Source: CAVTLG01 sp963735495
GTDB taxonomy: Bacteria; Chloroflexota; Ktedonobacteria; Ktedonobacterales; Ktedonobacteraceae
NCBI GenBank assembly: GCA_963735495.1
Contig: CAVTLG010000002.1
Coordinates: 434,001-498,000 of the forward strand
DNA length: 64,000 bases
Reading direction: 5' to 3'
Both the position numbers and the translations under genes were made by a program. Shown piece by piece: positions 52,955 through 60,699 of the stretch (within the stretch, counting starts at the first letter, position 1; each line of letters starts with the position of its first letter). A model generated the notes under the pieces. That model ran no database searches and had not been told where the DNA came from. It worked only from the letters and a program-made list of their open reading frames with translations.

Positions 52955-53377
52955 CTAACTCCCGCCGGTAATCAGCAGGAAGAGATGCAACAGTCCGAGG
53001 TCGATTAACGACAGAATTATTCCAATAACAGCGGAAATGAGAATGACTGCAATTGTCATATTCCTGGCTTCTATAAAGGTAGGCCATGTCACCTTATGCC
53101 GGAGTTCATAGTAAGCCTCAATGAAAAAACGGCCTGCTTTACTATTGCGTACCCGTGCGAAGACAGAAGGGCTAGTGGCCCTGCTATCGTGTCGTGCTCT
53201 CGTCTTGCTTTCTTGTCGTGCTTCTGTCTTGCTCTCTTGCCTGGCTGGTGAGCGACGAGCTTCGCGGGCTGGTGTCTTGACTGCTGCACTGCTTTCCTGA
53301 ACCTTGGCGTCTGGCTTCGGCTCAGTCAACTGACTCCGGCTCGTATTTTTCTTTTTGTCGGTCATGTTCTTTGCCAC
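52955..53377 (-). CDS. secE: preprotein translocase subunit SecE
   Basis: About 140 residues. The conserved part is the C-terminal 60 residues (ELRHKVTWPTFIEARNMTI and one membrane helix AVILISAVIGIILSLIDL). The first about 75 are a basic Ala/Arg/Glu/Ser repeat region (ARQESKT repeated) not present in minimal SecE. GTG at 53377 with AAAGG upstream is preferred over TTG two codons earlier. Confidence 0.94.
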   Translation of the reverse strand: MAKNMTDKKKNTSRSQLTEPKPDAKVQESSAAVKTPAREARRSPARQESKTEARQESKTRARHDSRATSPSVFARVRNSKAGRFFIEAYYELRHKVTWPTFIEARNMTIAVILISAVIGIILSLIDLGLLHLFLLITGGS

Positions 53378-53447
53378 GTTCAACCTTTCTGACCAGTAAT
53401 AAGTGATCGGACCTAGTTCAACGTACTGGTATGCTCTATTGTACTAC

Positions 53448-53618
53448 CTACCTGGTCTCACGGTGAAGTGCGGGTTCCCGACATGCGCTGCAATATTTCC
53501 TGAGTTCCATACGCTGTGGATTGTTCTTTTTGTTCTTCGAGGTCGTGTAATTGCGGCTTTTGCAGACCGTGCAAGCCAGCGTTACCACAATGCGATTCTC
53601 TTTGCCTTTACTTGCCAT
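53448..53618 (-). CDS. rpmG: 50S ribosomal protein L33
   Basis: A 56-residue zinc-type L33: MASKGKENRIVVTLACTVCK at the start, with Cys at 16, 19, 43 and 46 forming two CxxC pairs (CTVC and CSAC). NYTTSKNKKNNPQRMELRKY is the family core. It lies between tuf and secE, as in many bacteria. Confidence 0.95.
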   Translation of the reverse strand: MASKGKENRIVVTLACTVCKSRNYTTSKNKKNNPQRMELRKYCSACREPALHRETR

Positions 53619-53688
53619 AGCTTTACTCCGTTCATGTTTTGTGTCTGGCTTGCTGCTTACTCAGGTTGTCCATGTGATCTTTGCGATG

Positions 53689-53714
53689 GTGGGCGCAAAA
53701 TCCATTGCGCCCAC
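53689..53714 (-). terminator. hairpin after tuf
   Basis: GTGGGCGCAA (53689-53698) and TTGCGCCCAC (53705-53714): a perfect 10-bp stem with a 6-base loop. No T-run follows, so it may be a weak terminator or RNA-processing site between tuf and rpmG. Confidence 0.5.
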
Positions 53715-53729
53715 GCAAATGTCAACAGT

Positions 53730-54934
53730 TTAGCTGATGACCTGTGTGCAGATACCAGCACCAACGGTGCGACCACCTTCGCGAATGGCGAACTTCACGC
53801 CCTCTTCCATCGCCACCGGTTGGATCAATTCGACCGTCATCTCAATGTTATCGCCTGGGATCACCATCTCCACTCCCTCCGGCAGCTTGATCGCTCCCGT
53901 CACGTCGGTCGTCCGCACATAGAACTGAGGACGATAGCCGTTGAAGAATGGTGTGTGGCGTCCACCCTCCTCTTTGGAGAGCACATATACCTGCGCCTTG
54001 AAGTTCATATGGGGTTTGATCGAACCCGGCTTGGCCAGCACCTGTCCACGCTCGATGTCCGCGCGCTCAATGCCGCGCAGCAAGCACCCTACGTTATCAC
54101 CGGCCAGACCCTGATCCAGCGTCTTCTGGAACATTTCCACTCCAGTGACCACCACATTGCGGGTCAGTTCCTGCATGCCCACGATCTCGACGTTGTCGCC
54201 CACTTTGACGATGCCGCGCTCGATACGGCCCGTCGCCACCGTGCCGCGTCCCTTAATGCCGAAGACATCTTCAATCGGCATCAAGAATGGCTGATCGGTT
54301 GCGCGTGGGGGCGTGGGGATATACTCGTCCACCTGGTCCATCAGCTCCCAGATGCACTTGGCAGCTGGATCGTTGCGCGAGAGGTCGCCTTTGCTTTCCA
54401 GGGCCTGCAAGGCCGAGCCACGAATGACCGGCACATCGTCGCCGGGGAAGTGGTACTTGGAGAGCAGTTCGCGGACTTCCAGCTCGACCAGTTCCAGTAA
54501 CTCTTCGTCTTCCATCATATCGACTTTGTTGAGGAAGACCACCATGGCCGGCACTTCGACCTGTCGGCCAGCAGCACGTGCTCTCGGGTCTGAGGCATCG
54601 GACCATCAGGAGCGCTCACCACCAGGATCGCTCCGTCCATCTGGGCGGCTCCGGTGATCATGTTCTTAATATAGTCAGCGTGACCGGGGCAGTCGACGTG
54701 CGCGTAGTGGCGCTTCTCGGTCTCGTACTCCAGGTGGGCAATCGCGATAGTGATACCACGCTCGCGCTCTTCAGGCGCTTTGTCAATCTGGTCAAATGCG
54801 GTATATTTAGCAAGCTGAGCGGAAGCTAATACTTTCGTGATAGCTGCCGTCAGGGTCGTCTTGCCATGGTCAATATGACCAATGGTGCCAACGTTCACAT
54901 GCGGCTTTGTCCGCTCGAACTTCTTCTTCGCCAT
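53730..54934 (-). pseudogene. tuf: elongation factor Tu, frameshifted as given
   Basis: The two frames together give a full EF-Tu: GHIDHGKTTLTAAITKVL (P-loop), DCPGHADYIKNM (G3), then after the break NKVDMMEDEELLELVELEV (NKxD) and domains 2-3 up to GRTVGAGICTQVIS. The frame breaks near 54566, where GCC-GACAGG stands in place of the expected GCC-CGA-CAG, a missing C in a short run. EF-Tu is essential, so either this is an assembly or sequencing error, or a second intact tuf exists elsewhere. Confidence 0.9.
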
Positions 54935-55190
54935 TTCCTACTGTGGCTCCTTCTGCAATCCTGCTTATGATCAGATAGCTATTGGGTACAGACATGCAGC
55001 AGCCGCCCCCTGATAGTCTGATCGCCTAACAACGTGAAAACCTGCCTACGTATGTCTGGAACAAACGGGAGGTGACGATCAGATCAGAAGACGGCAGAAG
55101 TATTCTTAGTACATCCTACGCGGAGTTTCCTGAAGATGTGCCTGGGGGATGTAGAGCACTAAGACCCAGGCATCATTCAGAAACTACGGG

Positions 55191-55262
55191 AGCCCGTGAT
55201 GGGAATCGAACCCATGACCCCAGTCTTACCAAGACTGTGCGCTACCGCTGCGCCACACGGGC
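55191..55262 (-). tRNA. tRNA-Thr(GGT)
   Basis: 72 nt, no encoded CCA. Acceptor GCCCGTG pairs with CACGGGC; anticodon loop TTGGTAA with anticodon GGT; T-arm GGGTTCGATTCCC. Lies upstream of tuf, as in the classical tRNA-tuf arrangement. Confidence 0.95.
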
Positions 55263-55291
55263 CAACCTTACCATATACCTGTCTGTATTGG

Positions 55292-55372
55292 TGGGCAGTG
55301 GAGGATTCGAACCTCCGAAGCTCTCGCAACTGATTTACAGTCAGTCCCATTTGACCACTTTGGTAACTGCCC
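55292..55372 (-). tRNA. tRNA-Tyr(GTA)
   Basis: 81 nt with a long variable arm, no encoded CCA. Acceptor GGGCAGT pairs with ACTGCCC; anticodon loop CTGTAAA (GTA). Precedes tRNA-Thr by 29 bp; both probably share a transcript with tuf. Confidence 0.95.
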
Positions 55373-55534
55373 GGGTTGAGGAACACGCCAGTTCGTTCTG
55401 AGTGATCAACGGACACATTATAGCCGACTCTTGAAGCTCTGTCAAGCACTTTTTTCGGCTTTCTAACGGTGTTCTGATCGTCCCATACTTTTTGCCGTCT
55501 TTAGCTGACCTTGCTAAAGTGGGTACTAAAAGCA

Positions 55535-55563
55535 TTGCGTCTTGCCCAAATTGCTGGTATAAT
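55535..55563 (+). promoter_or_regulatory. promoter before the small protein and pemK-like gene
   Basis: TTGCGT (55535-55540), 17 bp, TATAAT (55558-55563). Strong -10. Confidence 0.75.
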
Positions 55564-55578
55564 CTCCAACGTTGGAGA
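55563..55578. promoter_or_regulatory. 16-bp perfect palindrome at the transcription start
   Basis: TCTCCAACGTTGGAGA overlaps the last base of the -10 box and the predicted start, a typical repressor operator position. Confidence 0.65.
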
Positions 55579-55653
55579 AATTTAGTGACCCTCATGCCAA
55601 TGTCTCATGTATGAGAATCTGGATTTTTTAGGAATGTTAAGAGGTAAGCTTCT

Positions 55654-55878
55654 ATGGCGACGAATTGTGACTTCAGCCGTTCTTCCTTGCTTAGCGAGCA
55701 ATACCAGCGTGAAATGGAACTCATAGCTGTTGCCCTTCAAGAGGAGAGTCAGGACGAACGTGAAGATCGTCTCAGTCTCGTTGCACGCTCCTGGGCACTG
55801 ACTACGGCTTGTTTCCAATCTCAGCTTGAAACAAGTGATGCGCCTGCGTACGCGCCAGTTGCGCTTGTACGTCCCTAG
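55654..55878 (+). CDS. small acidic protein, unknown function, possible antitoxin
   Basis: A 74-residue protein with a helical acidic middle (YQREMELIAVALQEESQDER) and no known motif. GAGG lies nine bases before the ATG. It sits behind an operator-like palindrome and 136 bp before a PemK-like toxin gene. An antitoxin role is a guess from size, acidity and position; it lacks a recognised antitoxin domain. Confidence 0.5.
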   Translation: MATNCDFSRSSLLSEQYQREMELIAVALQEESQDEREDRLSLVARSWALTTACFQSQLETSDAPAYAPVALVRP

Positions 55879-56014
55879 TGCATCTTCACCTGGCCTCTTG
55901 GAGTTTGTGTTTGTGTCTCTGCTTTCTCCTTGAAGGGGCATCTGGAGTGCTTTTTTACTTAACCCCGCTTAAGGGTACTAAAACTAGTTTGATAGTAGAT
56001 TTCATAAGTTTGCC

Positions 56015-56446
56015 ATGCCTCACCCACCTGAACTTGCATCGGATGCTCTGACCTATCAAACACCCGTGCAATTTGGCATGGTGTATTGGGTAAATTTTGG
56101 ATATCCTTCTCTCCCTCCCGGGATTGAAGAGAAGCGTATCCTGGATTGGCATCCCGCTCTTGTCGTTTCTGGAGAGCCATTCTGTCGCCACGCTGGCGCA
56201 GTCAATGTTGTGGCCCTCACGTCTTATCGTGGGAAACTCCGCCCTTATCACCATTTGCTTCTCAAACGTGATTATCCTCTGCTTGATACTGATAGTCTGG
56301 TCAAGACTGAGTTGATGTATCCGATCCTGCGTAGCTTGCTGGCTGACCAGTTCGCGATCTGTAAGCTGAATGATGCTGATCTGCGTGCGGTGATGGGGAA
56401 GGTGGCGAATAGCCTGGCGATCACTATGTTCTATTCCTTACACTAG
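56015..56446 (+). CDS. PemK/MazF-like protein
   Basis: A 143-residue SH3-like-fold protein. VQFGMVYWVNFGYPSLPPG, HPALVVSGEP, AGAVNVVALTSYRGKLRPY and DTDSLVKTELMYPI match the PemK/MazF endoribonuclease family. Ribosome site at the ATG is poor, so it may start later, near VQFGMVYW. It ends 12 bp before selA on the same strand. Confidence 0.8.
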   Translation: MPHPPELASDALTYQTPVQFGMVYWVNFGYPSLPPGIEEKRILDWHPALVVSGEPFCRHAGAVNVVALTSYRGKLRPYHHLLLKRDYPLLDTDSLVKTELMYPILRSLLADQFAICKLNDADLRAVMGKVANSLAITMFYSLH

Positions 56447-56458
56447 TAGGATGTATAT

Positions 56459-57853
56459 ATGACGATGGATCATAGCCTGTTTCGTTCCTTACCTTCTGTC
56501 AACGCCTTGCTGCACACTCCCGATGGTCAACGACTGGCGACCCAATTCTCCCACATGCTGACTGTTCGTGCTCTACGTTCCAGCCTTGAGCAGGCTCGCC
56601 TGGCTATGCACGCTGGTGAAGCATGTCCGTCGTCAGATACTCTTCTTGCTACCGCACAGGCATGGCTGGAACGTCAACAGCAGCCGCAATTACATGCAGT
56701 CATTAATGCAACCGGTGTGATTATTAATACAAATCTTGGGCGTGCACCTCTGAGTAAGGAAGCTTTACTGGCCGTACAGGAAGTTTCCAGCGGCTATTCT
56801 AATCTGGAGTATGATCTGAATGCTGGAGCACGTGGTTCTCGTCACATCCATGTCACAGAGCTATTACGCGAGTTAACGGGAGCTGAAGCGGCTATTGTGA
56901 CCAATAACAATGCGGCGGCAGTACTTTTGGGTTTAAGTACCCTGGCCGCAGGGCGTGAAGTGATTATCTCTCGTGGACAACTGGTAGAGATCGGTGGGGG
57001 ATTTCGTGTTCCTGACGTGATGCGTCAGAGCGGTTGCCAGTTGGTTGAGGTTGGAACCACGAATCGCACGCGTATCAGTGATTATGAAGCAGCATTGACT
57101 GAGCGCACATCTTTGTTGCTGACGGTCCATCCCAGTAATTTCTTGATTACTGGCTTTACAGAAACAACCTCTGTCAGTGCACTGGCCGAACTGGCGCAGC
57201 GCCATGGATTGCTTGTCATGGATGATCTGGGTAGTGGTTGTCTGCTTAACTGCGAGCGCTACGGGCTGGCGCATGAACCTACCCCTCAGGAAAGCATTGC
57301 GGCAGGCGCAGATATTGTCTGTTTCTCCGGTGATAAGCTGCTCGGTGGACCGCAGGCCGGTATTATCGTGGGGAAAGAGCATGTGGTTAGCCGCCTTGCC
57401 AGACAGCCTTTGATGCGCGCTCTGCGTATTGATAAGATGACCCTGGCCGCTCTGGAGGCGACGCTGCGGCACTATCAACGTGACCAGGCGGAGACGCATA
57501 TCCCGGTATGGCGGATGATCTCTGCGCCCCTTGAACGCATTACTACGCGTGCCACACAGTGGTCCACCAGACTCAATGCACAGGGAATTATTGCACGCGT
57601 CCAGCGTGGAGAATCCACTATTGGTGGAGGCTCTCTGCCCGGCGAAATGCTGCCTACCACGCTCCTTGCCATTGATGCAGCTCGTACTTCCCACTCTCTC
57701 GATGTACTGGCGCAACGCCTACGTTTGCGCACCACTCCGGTGATCGCACGTATCCTGCATAATATATTGCTACTTGATCCTCGTACTGTATTTGAAGAGC
57801 AGGATGAAGAGGTGGTACAGGCTCTTATAGAAGTAATGAACAGCAGTGTGTAA
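56459..57853 (+). CDS. selA: L-seryl-tRNA(Sec) selenium transferase
   Basis: A 464-residue PLP enzyme that turns Ser-tRNA(Sec) into Sec-tRNA(Sec) using selenophosphate. Family marks: HAVINATGVIINTNLGRAPL, NNNAAAVLLGLS, and PLP lysine K293 in FSGDKLLGGPQAGIIVG. Length matches E. coli SelA. selB, selD and tRNA-Sec are not in this window. It follows a PemK-like gene by 12 bp with TAGGA upstream. Confidence 0.95.
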   Translation: MTMDHSLFRSLPSVNALLHTPDGQRLATQFSHMLTVRALRSSLEQARLAMHAGEACPSSDTLLATAQAWLERQQQPQLHAVINATGVIINTNLGRAPLSKEALLAVQEVSSGYSNLEYDLNAGARGSRHIHVTELLRELTGAEAAIVTNNNAAAVLLGLSTLAAGREVIISRGQLVEIGGGFRVPDVMRQSGCQLVEVGTTNRTRISDYEAALTERTSLLLTVHPSNFLITGFTETTSVSALAELAQRHGLLVMDDLGSGCLLNCERYGLAHEPTPQESIAAGADIVCFSGDKLLGGPQAGIIVGKEHVVSRLARQPLMRALRIDKMTLAALEATLRHYQRDQAETHIPVWRMISAPLERITTRATQWSTRLNAQGIIARVQRGESTIGGGSLPGEMLPTTLLAIDAARTSHSLDVLAQRLRLRTTPVIARILHNILLLDPRTVFEEQDEEVVQALIEVMNSSV

Positions 57854-57918
57854 CATGATTGATGGATAATGCTCGTTTTTTAGCCATGATTTGCGTCTGT
57901 AACGAAGTGATATTGCTT

Positions 57919-57968
57919 TGACAGTGGTGTCCACCCTTACTTGTCAGCACTGGTGGACACCACTGTCA
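57919..57968. terminator. bidirectional terminator between selA and rsgA
   Basis: TGACAGTGGTGTCCACC (57919-57935) and its perfect complement (57952-57968) around a 16-base loop, located between two convergent genes. No T-run. Confidence 0.6.
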
Positions 57969-58000
57969 GTTGAGTGCGAGTAGCTCTTGTACTCAGGTAG

Positions 58001-59059
58001 CTAGCGTTCATCTCCCTCGTGCATACTCACATAGCTTTTGTACCTGTGCTCATCGATCAGTTGATCTGCAACTGCCTGTCTGATGGCACAGCCGTCTTCA
58101 TCGATGTGGACGCAGTCGCTATACAGGCATTCACCCAGGTAGGGACGAAATTCTACGAAGCACCAGGCCAACTCCTCTTCAGCAATATTCCAGGCGGCTA
58201 GCGCGCGAATACCCGCCGAGTCAGCCAGCCAGCCACCTTCTGATAAAGGATAGAGCTGTGAACCTGTGGTGGTATGTTTGCCTTTGCCAGTGGCATCGCT
58301 GACCAGGCCGGTGCGTATCGCCATGCCGGGTTCAATGGCATTTACCAATGATGACTTGCCCACGCCCGATGGACCGGTAAAAAGCGACGTATGGTCTTTG
58401 AGCAGTATGCGCAGTTGATCGATCCCCTCGTCTGTTTGCGTACTTGTGCGGATGACTTTGTAGCCTAACCGCTTGTAAAGTTCTGCATACTTCTCCACAT
58501 ACTCCTCATGGGACAGGTCAAGCTTGTTGATACAGATCAGGGCGGTCAATTGTGCCAATTCACAGATCGTCAAGTAACGATCAAGTAGGCCAAAGTGAGG
58601 TGCGGGTTGAGCCGCTGCGAAGACCGTCACCACCTGGTCAAGATTTGCCAGCAGCGTTTGCTGGATAGATTTTTTTTGCGTCGAACCTGCATCCTTGCGT
58701 GATAGTTCACTCTGTCGTGGCAAGATTTCTTCTATCAAGCCTGTCTGTTCGTCAAGTTTACGAATTTTCACATAATCACCGACGGTAAGCCGCGTGGGTA
58801 GCGGATTTTCGCTACTATCGCGCTTGCCTATACGTTCGGTGCGCTGGGAGGCTGCTTCTGTCGCTTTATTGGTACGCTGCTGTACCGGGTGCGTCTTGCT
58901 GATGGGTCTGGCGGACTGTGCCTGTGCAAAGGCTTTTTTCAGTTTTCCACGCAATGTGCAGCGCAACATGCCGTTGGCCGTGTGAACGTCATAGATGCCA
59001 TGCGCGCCATTGAGTACGACGCCTGTGAGCATAACTGGATGTACTGGGTCATTAATCAA
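58001..59059 (-). CDS. rsgA: ribosome small-subunit-dependent GTPase A
   Basis: About 352 residues. Circularly permuted GTPase order: NKLDLS (G4), then GPSGVGKSSLVNAI (P-loop) and ADSAGIRAL (G3); the C-terminal zinc domain has CLYSDCVHIDEDGC. The N-terminal OB domain carries an insert of about 50 residues rich in Gln/Arg/Thr (after RGKLKKAFAQAQ). I use TTG at 59059, with GGAGGG eight bases upstream; ATG at 59083 is possible. RsgA matures the 30S subunit. Confidence 0.92.
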   Translation of the reverse strand: MINDPVHPVMLTGVVLNGAHGIYDVHTANGMLRCTLRGKLKKAFAQAQSARPISKTHPVQQRTNKATEAASQRTERIGKRDSSENPLPTRLTVGDYVKIRKLDEQTGLIEEILPRQSELSRKDAGSTQKKSIQQTLLANLDQVVTVFAAAQPAPHFGLLDRYLTICELAQLTALICINKLDLSHEEYVEKYAELYKRLGYKVIRTSTQTDEGIDQLRILLKDHTSLFTGPSGVGKSSLVNAIEPGMAIRTGLVSDATGKGKHTTTGSQLYPLSEGGWLADSAGIRALAAWNIAEEELAWCFVEFRPYLGECLYSDCVHIDEDGCAIRQAVADQLIDEHRYKSYVSMHEGDER

Positions 59060-59202
59060 ATTTGTGTTCCCTCCACGGAGCATCAAAAAAACACGGGTCA
59101 AACTATCACTGTGATATTGTCTACCGTGTCGGAGGGAGTGAGCGGACAAGCCATTCCTTCGTTACCTGGAGTCGGTCAGGCTCGCTTGCTTTGGTTGGAG
59201 TA

Positions 59203-59295
59203 TCACTGACCTGACCAGGTGCGTTCGCCCTTTACCTTCGTATTGGTAGACGTGGTGCATGCAGGCACAATGGGTGTATATGTTTTTTCTGCCAT
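59203..59295 (-). CDS. 30-residue small protein upstream of rsgA
   Basis: MAEKTYTPIVPACTTSTN and then 12 further residues ending WSGQ. AAGGAGGTG lies eight bases before the ATG, one of the best ribosome sites in the window, and a promoter lies at 59355-59384. No hydrophobic segment; one Cys. Function unknown. It may be a leader peptide for rsgA or an independent small protein. Confidence 0.5.
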   Translation of the reverse strand: MAEKTYTPIVPACTTSTNTKVKGERTWSGQ

Positions 59296-59354
59296 AAGAC
59301 TGCACCTCCTTGACTGGACGAGCCAGAATTTGAATAAACAGTATTCCTGGTTAG

Positions 59355-59384
59355 AGCATACTAGACCATACCTGCGTTTGTCAA
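59355..59384 (-). promoter_or_regulatory. promoter of the 30-residue ORF and rsgA
   Basis: Minus strand TTGACA (59384-59379), 18 bp, TATGCT (59360-59355). Good -35, fair -10. Confidence 0.65.
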
Positions 59385-59439
59385 TGCGCCAGCTAGCAAT
59401 CTTCTGACTAGCCATATTTTTGCCTGTTCGTGAAAGAGC

Positions 59440-59468
59440 TTGACAAGGCGCAAATATTGTAGTATTCT
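59440..59468 (+). promoter_or_regulatory. promoter of the initiator tRNAs
   Basis: TTGACA (59440-59445), 17 bp, TATTCT (59463-59468), about 12 bp before the first tRNA. Confidence 0.75.
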
Positions 59469-59479
59469 AGGGACGTTGA

Positions 59480-59555
59480 CGCGGGGTGGAGCAGCGGTTA
59501 GCTCGTTGGGCTCATAACCCAAAGGTCGGAGGTTCAAATCCTCCCCCCGCTACCA
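59480..59555 (+). tRNA. initiator tRNA-fMet(CAT), copy 1
   Basis: 76 nt with encoded CCA. Anticodon stem has the three G-C pairs of initiators (TTGGG-CTCATAA-CCCAA); position 1 is C and position 72 is T, an unpaired end that blocks EF-Tu binding. T-loop TTCAAAT. Confidence 0.93.
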
Positions 59556-59603
59556 GGTAGCGTTTTCGCATGCTATACTGAACCTTTACTCTTAGTGATA
59601 TGA

Positions 59604-59676
59604 CGCGGGATGGGGCAGCGGTTAGCCCGTCGGGCTCATAACCCGGAGGTCGCAGGTTCGAATCCTGTTCCCGCAA
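59604..59676 (+). tRNA. initiator tRNA-fMet(CAT), copy 2
   Basis: 73 nt without encoded CCA. C1 faces A72, the classical initiator mismatch; anticodon stem TCGGG-CTCATAA-CCCGG. T-loop TTCGAAT. Lies 48 bp after copy 1, with several differences in acceptor, D and T stems. Confidence 0.93.
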
Positions 59677-59692
59677 TCTACAAAAGTTTTGC

Positions 59693-59736
59693 AATGTCTC
59701 AGACCAATAGAGAACAAGTCTGAGACATTTGTTTGG
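59693..59736 (+). terminator. terminator after the initiator tRNAs
   Basis: AATGTCTCAGAC (59693-59704) and GTCTGAGACATT (59718-59729), a perfect 12-bp stem, followed by TGTTT. Confidence 0.75.
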
Positions 59737-59761
59737 GTCCTTTTTCCTACTGTGTCAAGAA

Positions 59762-60493
59762 CTATACATCGACCTGCACTTCATTCTCGGTCACTGTATT
59801 GCTAAGTGTATATAGTGGCTTATAAAACGCAGATTGGGCAAATGCATTAAAACCACGCTGATTGATACTTCCCAGAATACTATATATTTTTTGAGCCACC
59901 TGCTGTGCTTGACTGATAAATGTTGGGTCAGGAACTCTACCATAGACGATAGTCAGTCCTACCTGCTTCCTATGTAATATTGCAGCGTTCTCTACTGAAT
60001 GTCCAAACTCTTTGAAAAACTTGCGGCTCTCCTGCAGTAAAATTTGTGTTGCTACAAGCAGCCGTTCCTGGTACTGGTACTGAAGATCGGTCTGCGGGGT
60101 CAAGAGCTTGAATAACAAATCACGCCTATTGTATTGTACAGGAAGCCGGGGTAAACCATTCTACGAGCGAGCATATTAGCCAGAGCTGGCATCTGTTGGC
60201 ATTCCTGGAGATAGCGTTTGCCGTATTGTTCCAGTAACCTGAATTGCTCGTTATCATCCAGTGGCGTATGCTGTAAAAGTTGTAGCAGCATTTTTTCCTC
60301 AAGAGACGCATCGAGTAGGACGAAGAGGCGGTCCGGCATTCCGACTACAGGCAAGGTGCGCAGGAGTTTCTCGTAAAGGGAGAGCTGCGCCTGCGTGTGA
60401 TCTGCGAGCGGCCAGCGTGAGCAGCGACGTCTCTAAGGTTCGTAAGTATTCGTAAGCACCATTACGAGAAGATTTTTCAACCACTATGATCAT
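59762..60493 (-). pseudogene. broken gene of unknown function
   Basis: Three frames line up into one protein of about 240 residues: it begins VEKSSRNGAYEYLRTLETSL, continues SLYEKLLRTLPVVGMPDRLF and LEEKMLLQLLQH, and ends YTLSNTVTENEVQVDV. The first break is a probable extra base near 60410. The second is at 60128-60137, where ATTGT is tandemly duplicated; removing one copy joins PGFLYN to RRDLLFKLL. No family recognised. It is either decayed or damaged by sequence errors. Confidence 0.7.
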
Positions 60494-60699
60494 TTCTTAA
60501 CTACTTCGTAGTACTATCCACCTAAAAGACGGACGTATATGGGCAAGCTGTTTTCTCGAATGTTAATATAGCCAGCGGAAGCATGTATAGCTTTAAATGC
60601 CGGTAAGGATATGGCATTTTTAATTACATGTTCGGATCTCTTTTGCTGTCTTTTTCTTATTTGTGCTACGTTTATGATGATCGTAGAGAAGGAAAGTTA

